NCBI RefSeq assembly: GCF_963678635.1
Contig: NC_087071.1
Coordinates: 6,649,624 to 6,713,623 of the forward strand
Direction of reading: 5' to 3'
Length of the DNA stretch: 64,000 bases
Source of the DNA: Symsagittifera roscoffensis
Taxonomy: Eukaryota; Xenacoelomorpha; Acoela; Convolutidae
The position numbers were made by a program, and so were the translations under genes. This document shows positions 1-9,204 of this stretch, in pieces (within the stretch, counting starts at the first letter, position 1; the number at the start of each line of letters is the position of its first letter). The notes below the pieces were generated by a model. That model saw only the letters and a list, made by a program, of their open reading frames with translations, had not been told where the DNA came from and searched no databases.

Positions 1-766
1 ATTATTTTATCACAAAGCTTACATAATCACTATGCACAGACCCATGACAATCAATAAAGCAATCAATAATCTTTTACAAATCTGGTTCAAATTTTGAGTT
101 TCGAATTTTTCGAATTCTATCCAGAAACGCTAAGTTATCGAAATCCGTAAGTTATGTTGAACAGCTCGCCTAAGCTGATTGAACATTTCCCCGCTTGACG
201 TAACAATACTTGAATAGAATCTGTGTCTGAACAAAGTGTAAAGACAGTCAATTTCTTGATATATATATACATATTTATCTAATCTCTAAAAAGTTTGGCT
301 AGGAGATATTCCTATTAAAACCAAATGGAACTTACAATTTTCCAAAGAACATAAAAAGATGTGGGTAGAGATACAATAATCCTGTGTTACTATGTATTTT
401 TCGTAAAAATCACTGGAAACGGAAACAAATAGTGATTTTTTACAATAATCTGAATAAAAGCTGGGAAGAGCTTGACACATAGCAGCACCCATTGGGAAGA
501 ATGATTTTTGCTGAGAATTGCGGATTTGTATAGGAAAAATCACGCCTACGTGATTTCGTTTATGTAAATTTCATACAAAACTTTCCTTATTTGATATTAC
601 CTCCATAAATGGAAATCATGATGACTCAAACATTTTACTTCAACTTTCAATTAATCTCAAAATCTTTTTTCTCATTTCTCTTCATCGGATCAGTCTGTTG
701 TTCAAAAATGTACTCAAGAAAGACACTAGTGCCATTTTATTGAGTTTTCAAAAAATCAAACAAGAA
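1..766. other. AT-rich intergenic DNA, no gene seen
   Basis: No frame here looks coding. The only open stretch, on the minus strand at 286-543, is short, without recognisable motifs, and overlaps simple AT-rich sequence such as the TA run near 262. The block A/B homology does not extend here: similarity starts at about 767. Confidence 0.5.
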
Positions 767-1245
767 TTGGGAGATTTGTTTGGTTCCAAAAATTCTACAA
801 GGGGAAATTTTATTTTGAGCCCTGCTTTCAACTATTAAAAATTAATAATTTGGGACAATTTGAAAAGTCCCAACAAGTCTATCTTAGTGAAAAAGAGGGT
901 GAAGCATTATCGACAATCCGGAATAATGTTATTCACGATGCTGAAAACCTTGGACTCGTACCTATATATGAAGCCAAACCTGGCAAAGAATCATTTATGG
1001 ATCAGGAGCTGGAGATCTGTAATAGAGTATATGAAATAGCAACATACAACATGAGGAGGGTATGTGTCACAATCAAGACGTACAGTGTGAACAAGCCACC
1101 CTACATTCAGATTCGACTCTTTACTGCAAAAGAGAATGAAGCAATGAAACAAGTTGCCTATGTCAACTATACTCTGAACGAATTCAAAGAACTGTCCCAA
1201 ATTTTGGGAGACTTTTTGTTTGTTGATAATTGTAAGCCTCATTAA
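730..1245 (+). CDS. Possible exon with weak PC4/Sub1-like pattern, block A
   Basis: An open frame of about 170 codons ends at TAA 1243-1245. It has no early in-frame ATG (the first is at about 997), so it is probably an internal or terminal exon, or it starts at an unidentified splice acceptor after the TAG at 727. Codons from about 850 give a plausible soluble protein. The C-terminal half reads RRVCVTIKTY, then KPPYIQIRLF, a variable loop, then YTLNEFKELSQIL. That beta-strand, basic strand and helix pattern recalls the PC4/Sub1 single-stranded DNA-binding fold (R-V-x-V, IdIReyy, lt.eqw..L). The likeness is by eye and weak. The block B copy keeps the same protein-level similarity but is broken by stops. 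What else it could be: an uncharacterised nematode-specific protein. Confidence 0.4.
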   Translation, partial: CHFIEFSKNQTRIGRFVWFQKFYKGKFYFEPCFQLLKINNLGQFEKSQQVYLSEKEGEALSTIRNNVIHDAENLGLVPIYEAKPGKESFMDQELEICNRVYEIATYNMRRVCVTIKTYSVNKPPYIQIRLFTAKENEAMKQVAYVNYTLNEFKELSQILGDFLFVDNCKPH

Positions 1246-1737
1246 TGCTTTGTGATGTTTTGTATATTGGTTAATTGAAAAATTGTTGGTTCAAAACTAT
1301 CTTTTGTCACTGAAGTTCACATTTAGAGCTGGGATATGTGAAGAAAAGTCAGACAAAACATGAAAATTTAATCATAATTGACATAAAGCTCTATCCAATC
1401 ATCAAAAGATTTTCCACTATTTGCTGAGGAAATTACAGAACAATTTATTTATTTAATACTTCTATCAAAAATTGAGTAAAAATTGTCTTATTTGAACAAC
1501 ATTAAAACAAAATGTATAGTTAGTTGTAAGACTATCATTATTTTTCGAAATTCTGAATTTCATTGGTTGTTTTCAATTGCCTTAATTTGAGGTTTTGATT
1601 GGCTACATGATTTAGCTTAAAAATAACCAGTCTCTAAATAAGGGAAATACACCTTATGTTGATTGCAAAATAAGTAAAAAAAATGGTTCAACAATTCGAG
1701 TTTTTTTCAAGTTTCTTTGTTAATTTCAGTAAGAAAT

Positions 1738-1989
1738 ATGTTTCTATCAAAAGCGTTTTCAATGTCTGAAATGAACATTTATTAGATTTTAAGGTTGAAC
1801 TACTACAAAAAACAAAAAGGGTGGTGGACAGATGACGTCGATGGAGATCGTATTATTTTTAACTTGTATAGAAACACAGAAAGTTCAATAACTCTGTTAA
1901 AAAGATGGAGAGGAGATTTCAGAAAACAAGAGTATTGCCAGATTTATCAACAATGTTTTTTTTTAGAAGAACTTACTATAATTGAGTGA
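1738..1989 (+). CDS. Unrecognised small frame, possibly an exon, block A
   Basis: From ATG 1738 the frame runs 15 codons to a TAG at 1783, then stays open to TGA 1987-1989. The second part has coding-like composition (GWWTDDVDGDRIIFNLYR, then LLKRWRGDFRKQEYCQIYQQ). A splice-acceptor-like TTTCAG lies just upstream at about 1724-1729, and the TATTAG at about 1780 could itself be an acceptor, which would remove the stop. Block B has a matching but interrupted segment at 52536-52768. I do not recognise a family. The tryptophan- and charge-rich sequence argues against a random frame, but without a splice model this is uncertain. Confidence 0.25.
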
Positions 1990-2011
1990 TCGATCAGTAA
2001 AAAACAAAAAA

Positions 2012-2203
2012 ATGGAAGATTCTAAGAAACAAATATTTGAGATAAGGAACATCATTTCGATTACTATTTTGAATTTGATACAAATGCAAAATCTAGAGTT
2101 GTCAGATTATCTTTTAATCGACTATCCAAATTTAAAAAAACTTTCGGTTGTTTTTATTACAATATACCAGAAGGAAAACAAAAAAAAACGTATATTTCGG
2201 TAA
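2012..2203 (+). CDS. Unrecognised small frame with conserved LLIDYP motif, block A
   Basis: ATG 2012 opens 63 codons to TAA 2201-2203. The stop sits inside a donor-like TCGGTAATTTC, so the frame could continue by splicing. Residues around 34-43 (SDYLLIDYPNLKK) are matched in block B at 52807-52956 as SEDLLIDYPSLKE. The motif survives although the flanks have drifted, which suggests it once coded. After the motif the two copies differ by indels that change the frame. No family recognised. The C-terminus is lysine-rich (KENKKKR). Confidence 0.25.
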   Translation: MEDSKKQIFEIRNIISITILNLIQMQNLELSDYLLIDYPNLKKLSVVFITIYQKENKKKRIFR

Positions 2204-2439
2204 TTTCTCTTTTCACTGGTTAGAAATAGAACAAATCGAAAAAATTTTGATTGAAATTTCAAAATTTGAATTCAGCATCGAAAAAACAATATAAACCAGA
2301 CAAGAAATCTCATTTATATCTCTAAGGTATCAAATTTTATATCTTAGTTATATTAGAACAATTAAATGAAATTGATTGATTGAGAAGTTTCATAAACATA
2401 GTTTGGTTCATATCTACAAAGTATTTTAAAATCTGTGAA

Positions 2440-2700
2440 TACTTCATTCTGATTGGTTATTATCACAAATACTACCTGTGAAGAAATCCTTGATATCTAC
2501 AAACGATATCAAAACTGTTGAAAAACCCATGAGAAGTAGAAATCAGTTTCGATTGGTTGACATAAACTTTATTAAAAATTCCATGACCAAGCTCGAATCT
2601 GATTGGTTGGTATCAGAAAAAATTAAAAATTTCCTTAAAATGAATGCTCGATTCTGATTGGTTAATAGCAAATTTTTGAAAACTCCATGGTTAGATTGGA
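2440..2700. repeat. About 50-bp degenerate minisatellite with CCAAT motif, block A
   Basis: TTCTGATTGGTTATT, TTTCGATTGGTTGAC, TCTGATTGGTTGGT and TTCTGATTGGTTAAT recur at about 2449, 2548, 2598 and 2652, each followed by AT-rich filler with AAAAATT. The inverse of the core is CCAATCA. The homologous stretch in block B (53270-53470) has related units with TTGGTTGATATCAAAA. Confidence 0.6.
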
Positions 2701-2887
2701 TGATTTTCATTTCAGCTAGGTTAAATAGCGTATCTATTCTTATTTGTTTTCACGTCAAAAACAATTGTTCAAGAAATTTGCTGTTTTTATTCACTTTTAC
2801 TCATTTTTTGAGCCTATTCAACTCTTCTTTACTGAAAATTTGGGACATTCTAAATCTCCCATTTTATTTCTTTTTCTTCCTATTGAG

Positions 2888-3118
2888 ATGCCGTTACTTA
2901 ATAGAAACAAAAGAATTGCATGTCTTGAATGTGGAAGAGAATACACACGTAAAGATGCGTCAAGACATCGAAGGCACTGTGACGTTTTAAAGTGTTCCAA
3001 TTGTAACTTTTATACATTTAGCAGCGAGGAAATTACTAATCATATCAAGATAAAGCAGTGTCAATATAATGTTAAAGTATGTGCTGGGCAGTCTCAACAA
3101 CACTCCAAGAGAAGGTAA
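2888..3118 (+). CDS. Small C2H2-type zinc-finger protein or 5' exon, block A
   Basis: ATG 2888 opens 76 codons to TAA 3116-3118. Residues 12-31 hold a classical finger: CLEC, a 12-residue linker with REYTRKDASR, then HRRH followed by C. A second, atypical unit follows: CSNC (about 35-38), then FYTFSSEEITNH and a terminal C in place of the last His. The family normally binds nucleic acid or protein partners through such fingers; the target is unknown. The stop lies inside AGAAGGTAAAATT, a good nematode splice donor, so this may be only the first coding exon of a longer protein. The frame is open upstream of the ATG, but that part is hydrophobic, T-rich and probably untranslated. The block B copy at 53655 is clearly broken, so this is the intact paralogue. 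Confidence 0.55.
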   Translation: MPLLNRNKRIACLECGREYTRKDASRHRRHCDVLKCSNCNFYTFSSEEITNHIKIKQCQYNVKVCAGQSQQHSKRR

Positions 3119-3744
3119 AATTGATATATTTTTAAGAAAAACATAGAAGAAAATACTTTGAGTAATAGTTTTTTACCGAGTCTGAAAAGTCTATACACTA
3201 TATTTGAAAAACTTTTAGTAAAAATTTACAGTTTTTTTCAATATTCTTAATTTGTCATATTCAAAGGTTCTGATTGATGGTAAAACCAGCAACAATCGAG
3301 TTCAAATTGTCGTGAAACTTTCGACGGAAATCAATCCGAAAATCTTTTAACTACAGTAAAAACTCCGAGGGTTGCAAGCTTGCGGAGATTTTGTTACGAT
3401 AAATTTGTAGTAAAAGCAAATCACAATCGCTAATGAGTGCTTAGGATTTTGTTGAATTACAAAAAAAAACTGGATATTTATAAAACATCGATTAATTGAA
3501 AAGATTTGCCTAGTAACCAATTTAAAGTTTTCCTTGCTTAGTGGTTGTAAGAGTAATCTTAGAGTAGTGCGTAGCAGAGATTGGGGATTGATTTACTAAG
3601 AATTATAGTTTTTTTTTCGCTTTTTTTTCTACGTTTCAGAAAAGGAATTGATAACTGACCTTGAAACTGTATGTTTTGCTGACATTTGAAAATTTCAAGA
3701 TAATAATATACATCATTCTCAACCCAAAATTTGCTTCAAAATTG
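3119..3744. other. Non-coding part of block A
   Basis: No coding frame seen. The block contains a small imperfect palindrome around GCAAGCTTGC at about 3375, also present in block B near 54150. The rest is ordinary AT-rich DNA. Confidence 0.4.
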
Positions 3745-4006
3745 AAATTCCGAGTTGAAGCAGCAATAGAAAATTAATTAGTAGAGAAAACCAATTTAAC
3801 ACGTTTAGCAAAGGATTCATGGTATTAATTCAGCTTCGGATTGTTGAACGGTCGTTGAAACGATACATTTTTCCAAAATTCAGAGTTGAAACAGCAATAT
3901 AAAATTATCAAGTAGAGAAAATCATTTAAAGACGTTTAGCAAATGATTCATGGTAATAATTCAGCTTCGGATTGTTGAACGGTCGTTGAAACGATACTTT
4001 TTCCAT
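3745..4006. repeat. 131-bp tandem duplication inside block A
   Basis: GAGTTGAAGCAGCAATA at 3752 and GAGTTGAAACAGCAATA at 3883 begin two direct copies 131 bp apart. Both contain GATTCATGGTA, CAGCTTCGGATTGTTGAACG and GGTCGTTGAAACGATAC. Block B has a single copy (about 54550-54690), so the duplication happened after the blocks separated, or one copy was lost. Confidence 0.75.
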
Positions 4007-4712
4007 CAAAAATTCAATTTTCAAGTACTTTTTGTTCGAAATGGACTAATTTGATAGATAGAAGATGAAGCAGAAACTGAGAAAATGAGATAGTAACTCG
4101 ATTTAATTCATTAAGATTTTTGACATAATTAGCTTATAAACCATATTTTGTGAAAAACTCCGACATAAAAAAGTGTCAAAGGGTGGTATTTATGTGTAAT
4201 TCATCAGAAGAGTTTTTTATCTTTTGATATATAAGGTGACTTTTTATGAAAAATCTGATGTTTTGAGGATAGTGTTTGTAAAGTAAACTCAATCCGACAT
4301 CTTTTGGAAGAAGATACATGAAGCATAAAGCAAAAACAGCTTTCAAGATCTACATTTCATTCTTTTTTTTATTTATATAGAGTTTTCTTTTGCTTAATAA
4401 AAATCCGAAATTGTTCCAGTTTGCACCTTGATTTCCTTTGCTAAGTCATTTTTGAGACGCGCTCTTTTAGAAGTTTTTAGATATTGTAGATGTTAGGAAC
4501 TAGGTTCCCTTGCGTATTTCCGGAGGTTTTCAGAATATAACTAATAGAGCTGCTCCTAATTTGTTATTAAATTGTAAAAACACATTTATATTCTCATTTT
4601 TTACATATTTTTTTGAATGTTTTAACCAGCACCGATTCTTTCTCAATTCGATATTTTTGAGAAAAATTCCCTTTTAAATAAGAAAAAAAAGCTATTTAAC
4701 ATTTATTTTACA

Positions 4713-5650
4713 AGAAAAGTGATAGTTATTGACACAAAAATTGTAATTTTGCTAAAATAAGTTACTCTAGCACCTATCAAGACAACCTTGAGGAAGAAAA
4801 TTACAAATTTTATCGTAATAGTCAGATGGTGTCAATTCTAATTTCATCTCTGCAATCAAATTGTTCGTTCGATTGATAATATTTTCCTCCTAAGTTCTCC
4901 AGTTCTGACTAAATTTTTTTGCAAAGTGTGTTCAATAGCGAAAACATGCATTTAGCAGAAAGCAAGAAAAACCTTAAAACATAGAGCCTATCTAGAGAAA
5001 ATCATAAAAAAATGACTTTTTTTCCAGAAAAGTGATAATTATTGATCCCATAACTTGTATTTTTGCTTAAATAGTTTACTGTAGCACCTAAAAAGGGAAA
5101 TTTGATGAAGACATTTACAATTTTTATCATAATAATCAGACGGTATCAGTTCTAATTTCATCTTTGCCAGCAAATGTTTCGTTCAATTGATACCATTTTC
5201 CTCCTAAATTCTGCAGTTCTGAGTACATTTTCTTGCAAAATGTGTTCAATGGCGAAAACATGCATTAAGCAGAAAGCAGGAATAACCTTAAAACATAGAG
5301 CATTTCTACAGAAAATCATGAAAAAATGACTATTTTTCCAGAAAAGTGATAGATATTTATCCCAAAAGTTGTATTATTGCTTAAATAGTTTACTGTAGCA
5401 CCTAACAAGGGAAACTTGAGGCAGACATTTACAATTTTTTTCATAATAATCAGACGGTATCAGTTCTAATTTCATCTCTGCTAGCAAATTGTTCGTTCGA
5501 TTGATACAGTTTTCCCACTAAATTCTCCAGTTCTGACTAAATTTTCTTGCAAAGTGTGTTAAATAGCGGAATCATGTAATAAGCAGAAAGTAAGAATAAC
5601 TTTTAAGAATAGACCATTTCTACGGAAAATTGTGAAATTATGTTGCAGAA
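4713..5650. repeat. Three tandem 314-bp units inside block A
   Basis: GAAAAGTGATA recurs at 4713, 5026 and 5340. Each is followed by the same order of landmarks: TTGTATTTTTGCTTAAATAG, CTGTAGCACCTA, CAGACGGTATCAGTTCTAAT, TTCTCCAGTTCTGACTA, TGTGTTCAATAGCGAAAACA and AAGCAGAAAG. Block B carries only two units (55349 and 55663). No coding frame. Confidence 0.8.
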
Positions 5651-6339
5651 GCAACAGAGAGATGATCATCAGTTATGAAGAAGATTTTGTTGAAATTGAA
5701 CAAATATCCAATAAAATTTTAAGAAAAATTTATCTCGTTTTTAGTCAATTTTAGCTATTAACTGTTCATTTTTCATCATTGATCTGAAATTCTGTACTAT
5801 TAAGGTGAATAACTTCTCTGAATTTGTAATTTTTGTACAAATTTGGGTTAATCATTGAGCGAAAATCTAGAAATTTCATGGAACATTGCTCTTAATGTTC
5901 ATTTGTATTGAGAATCCTATTGCTCAATTTTTCTCCCTGAATTGGACAAAAAATTAGTTAAATATCCAATTAAAAGGTTGTAAATGGAAAATTTTTGATA
6001 AATTTGAATAATTTTTATTTTACTATCTTAAAAATTACGGTTATTTTCACTATCTTCCACAAGTTTCAATTTCGATTCAGCTTTTATGAGCTTTCTTGTT
6101 AATGTTGAGAGCATTATATAACCCGCTTTGTTAGTCAAATAATGCTTAAATGTATCGTATTTCAATTTTTTGTGAAAAAAATTTGGAAAATTCCATATGT
6201 CTATTCAAAGTTTTGTTTCAGTGTCTCAACATGATGCCAATTGAAATACAATTTGAGCTTAATTTTAAACTCTAAACGTATTTACTTTTTATTCAATTAG
6301 ATCAAAAGCAACAAAAAACTAGCCAAAATCTTGATATTT

Positions 6340-6500
6340 TTGCAGTTCTTCCCAAAAATTTGCAGTTTGTTTCAAAAATTTTGAAATTTTTTGCAATTTT
6401 TTCAGAACTTGAAATTTTTCCAAAAACTTTGAAATTTTGGCAGTTTTCTCCAAAAACTTGAAATTTTTGCAATTTGTTCCAAAAAACTTGAAAATTTTTT
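6340..6500. repeat. About 28-bp minisatellite
   Basis: Repeated units of the form CCAAAAACTTGAAATTTTTG followed by CAATTT run through this stretch with indels. Block B has a shorter version at about 56660-56720. The apparent minus-strand frame across it is a product of the repeat. Confidence 0.6.
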
Positions 6501-6889
6501 AAGGTTTCAGTAGGTTTCAGCATAATTTAAGCTAGATTGAGTACAGTTTTAAAAAAAAAATCATCTAATAAAATAGTTATTATTTATTATTCATCTAATA
6601 AAATAGTTATAGATATAATTAAATTATATCAAATCATATCGTGTTTTGAAGTTTTTTGAAAAAATATCAATTTTTTTTATAAGCATTTCCAAATTTTTGC
6701 ACATCTTACCATGGACTTATCATGAACCAATAAACATATTCTCTTCATTGCACATTCTACATGTAACACTCAAGAATTACATAACTCATGCCGAGATTTT
6801 TGCGAAAAAACTAGACATTTCCACACAAAATCCAAAAAATACCGTTTTTCTTACTATTTTCTTACCATCACACTGAAACCTTACCATTC

Positions 6890-7143
6890 CTTATCTTAAT
6901 ACATTAAGAAATCTATTCCCTATGTTAATACAAGGAACTTCTAATCCTTATACATAGGGATATCTATACACTATCTTAATACATGGGAAATCTAAACACT
7001 ATCTTAAAACATAGTAAGATCGGGCGCCAAAAATTTTTCTGAAACTTACCATCTTACCATCTGAAACCTCGTATCTTAATACATTGGGAAACCTATTCCG
7101 TATCTTAATACATTGGGAAAACTATAGCCTATGTTAATGCAGG
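6890..7143. repeat. About 33-bp minisatellite, TATCTTAATACAT type
   Basis: TATCTTAATACATTGGGAAA and variants (TATGTTAATACAAGG, TATCTTAAAACATAG) recur with CCTATTCC or CTAAACACT spacers, interrupted at about 7021-7065 by a GC-richer spacer. The same core occurs at 8609-8690, linking this array to the segment between. Confidence 0.6.
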
Positions 7144-7354
7144 GTGGTCCGCATCCCCCCCCCCCCGGCTGAACTGCCCAAACATATACTACTTGCGCAC
7201 CATTCGCTTCCATGCTCAAATTGATGTGGTGTGTTAGGTGGTTAAGTGTTGGTGACGAACTTACAAATGCGCACCATTCGCTCCCATGCTTTACTTTGAT
7301 GTGGTTCATTGGGAGGGCTATACTTCCCATAAAAGAATTTGTGACGGAGTGACG

Positions 7355-7573
7355 ATGGAGTTTCTGTATTTTTTTTGTTTGATGCAAACAATGTCTTCTT
7401 TCTCAGCTCCCACAACTTTGGTGCCAATCTACGACCAAAATACCGAAGTTATCCCTCATCTAGAGATAGTACGGTCCTTAGCACTCTCACATGAACTTGC
7501 GTACCTTGAAGAAAGCAACCCAATAAACATTACGTGGGTCGTGAAAGAAATAAGGAAACAGAGTTTCTCGTAG
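7355..7573 (+). CDS. Unrecognised small coding-like frame
   Basis: ATG 7355 opens 72 codons to TAG 7571-7573; the frame is also open from an earlier ATG at 7286. Residues after about 20 look like real protein (LVPIYDQNTEVIPHLEIVR, then LSHELAYLEES and ITWVVKEIRK). A TTCTTTCTCAG immediately before CTCCCACAAC is a plausible splice acceptor at about 7407, so the coding part may be an exon starting there. Composition is less AT-rich than neighbouring DNA. No family recognised. It lies between the direct repeats at 7144 and 8687 and may be a gene remnant. Confidence 0.25.
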   Translation: MEFLYFFCLMQTMSSFSAPTTLVPIYDQNTEVIPHLEIVRSLALSHELAYLEESNPINITWVVKEIRKQSFS

Positions 7574-7719
7574 GATAGCCGAATGGTTAAAGAAAACGTT
7601 CAAAAACTAATTTTCGCCTTTCAATAACGGTGATTAGCGATAACTTAAGTGCTCTACTGGAAAATCGGACGCCACTGGCTCAACGCGGTTGGTTTTTTTG
7701 CTTTTTTCAGAATACAAAT

Positions 7720-8115
7720 TCCGTTTCATGAGCTCATAGTACATATCTCAACCTTATCACAACTAATTGCTGATGAATTACGGAACGGACTTTTTGACGA
7801 AATACTGTGACGGAAGCAAAAAATGCTCGGGTTAATGGTGGTTGCGGAGAAACGATTGCCTTTTTTTGGCTGGCAAAGCTGGCAAAGATTTTTCTCTGCA
7901 CTGAAAAATTTGAAAGTCTCAACATATATGCAAACAAGAGTAACAACGCTTCGCTGACGTGCTACTATTTGGGACCGAACATATTCCGCGAACGTTTTCT
8001 GTAGTGTTTATAAACATAAGTCTGACTTGAATAAATGCACTAAAGGTTTCTTTGATATTATCAGCACTAGTTTGATTTGGGGTTCAGTTTCAAAAACAAA
8101 TCAGGATTTTTATTA
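7720..8115 (+). pseudogene. Decayed coding-like stretch, unknown family
   Basis: In one + frame the translation reads like a protein broken by in-frame stops: LIADELRNGLFDEIL, stop, then RKQKMLGLMVVAEKRLPFFGWQ and later LKNLKVSTYMQTRV, stop, then VYKHKSDLNKCTKGFFDIIS. No clear catalytic motif is visible. A transposase remnant is possible but not shown. Adjacent frames are also interrupted. Confidence 0.2.
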
Positions 8116-8389
8116 GGTTAATGAAAATACAATAAATAGCTCGTTTCCGGATTTAACGGAGATGAAGTGATCACTCCTTTACACCATAAAATCTGTTAAG
8201 CACGCCGTTAATGGCCTCAGTAAACGTTCTTGGTTATCGACGGCTAAGAGCGTAATTACCACAAGTCAGATAAGCGTACTAGTTAAACTAATCTGCTGCG
8301 GAATGTTGTTCAGCTCGTTTATTCGTACCATAAGTTTCTTCTAGCTAGTAGCACTTTGCTTTTGGTCAGCAAGAGTTATATCTTCAACA

Positions 8390-8497
8390 ATGCACTCGAG
8401 GGTAGAACTGCGAACAAAAAATGGCAAAAGAAGCGGTCCACTGAGGAAGGAAGCATGCATGGGAACAGCCACAGGACTTTTTAGATTTTCTCCTTAA
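8390..8497 (+). CDS. 35-codon small frame, uncertain
   Basis: ATG 8390 to TAA 8495-8497. The product is basic (HSRVELRTKNGKRSGPLRKE and a hydrophobic tail). Codon composition is more balanced than the surroundings, but the length alone cannot support a gene. It may be a piece of the same decayed unit as 7720-8115. Confidence 0.12.
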   Translation: MHSRVELRTKNGKRSGPLRKEACMGTATGLFRFSP

Positions 8498-8820
8498 AAG
8501 TAATCCAGATTTTAGATAGCCGTCAGCCAAATTGCAGAGCACACGTCTAGTCAGCTGCATATATGGTACGGAGCAAAGCTCAAAACTACTCTGATTGAAG
8601 CTTACACTGTGCGGACTGGATACTCTATAGCCTATGTTAATACATAGGGTGCGGACTGGATACTCTATAGCCTATGTTAATACATGGGGGTCCGCACCAC
8701 CCCGGCTGAACTGCCCCAACATATACTACTTGCGCAAATGTAATTGCGCGGTTTAGGCAATCTTAGAGTCAATACTTTTCACTGACTAGTTTTACCAATG
8801 CCATGTGCTAAATCGAAAGT

Positions 8821-9204
8821 TTGCTGATTGCCGTGAACTCACTTCTGATTTCTACTAGCCCAGTAGTCACGAGGAATAGCCGAGCGTTTCCGAGACTGAG
8901 TTTGAGCAAAAAAAATCTGTCTCAAAGAACTATATGCTTGCACAGTTTTTTTCAAACCAAAATGGAAAGCAACGGTTCAGTGAGTACTTTCCTACGCTCA
9001 AAAACAAGTAGCAAATCTGTCTCCTCAAAACTTCAGAAGACCTAGTGTGTTTTGTCGAATCGAGTAGATGCGCATAACGTCACTAAACTACGCGAAAGAC
9101 TTTGGCTCAGTTTCGCAAACTTTATAACTGTCTCTGGCAATTTCATCCGACCACTCGAGAAGCTCTTCCGAGATTTCGCTCAATCGGTCGCGGAGCGCGG
9201 ATGA
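8821..9204 (+). pseudogene. Coding-like frame with one internal stop
   Basis: One frame is open from about 8821 to TGA 9202-9204 except for TAG at 9043-9045. The part after the stop is convincing as protein: VDAHNVTKLRERLWLSF, then NFITVSGNFIRPLEKLFRD and FAQSVAERG. A GTGAGTAC donor-like site (about 8980) and a CTTCAG (about 9037) could mark a short intron, but splicing them out keeps the stop. A GTAAGCT donor-like site follows at about 9209. Family not recognised. A broken gene end or a mis-modelled exon are the main options. Confidence 0.25.

Larger units (their letters stand above)
767..6880. repeat. Segmental duplication, block A (partner at 51.53-57.06 kb)
   Basis: The sequence from the TTTCAAAAAATCAAACAAGA start to the CTTACCATCACA end reappears in the same orientation at about 51527-57058, diverged by many substitutions and indels. 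The order of all internal landmarks is kept: first frame, second frame, CCAAT-containing minisatellite, zinc-finger frame, tandem repeats and the GAAATTTTTGCAATT minisatellite. Block A is the better preserved copy: frames open here are interrupted in block B. Block A also carries more copies of two internal tandem repeats. Confidence 0.85.
7144..8734. repeat. 1.6-kb segment bounded by about 50-bp direct repeats
   Basis: The sequence GGTCCGCA, a C-rich run, then CGGCTGAACTGCCC and AACATATACTACTTGCGCA occurs at 7144-7200 and again at 8687-8734. Just inside the right copy, a 40-bp unit starting GTGCGGACTGGATACTC is duplicated (8609, 8649), and GGTGCGGAC/GTCCGCACC form an inverted pair around the second. 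Near the left copy, GCGCACCATTCGCT is duplicated 74 bp apart (7195, 7269). The interior is less AT-rich than its surroundings. This could be an old insertion, or a duplication with decayed contents. No transposase motif is certain. Confidence 0.5.

Noticed and set aside
6302-6523. Minus-strand frame with repeated FQVFG-like peptides
   Set aside because: Translation of the 28-bp minisatellite; not conserved as a frame in block B.
7574-7605. tRNA A-box match TAGCCGAATGG followed by GTTCAAAAAC
   Set aside because: The B-box-like match is too close (about 25 bp) and lacks the final pattern; no cloverleaf can be drawn.
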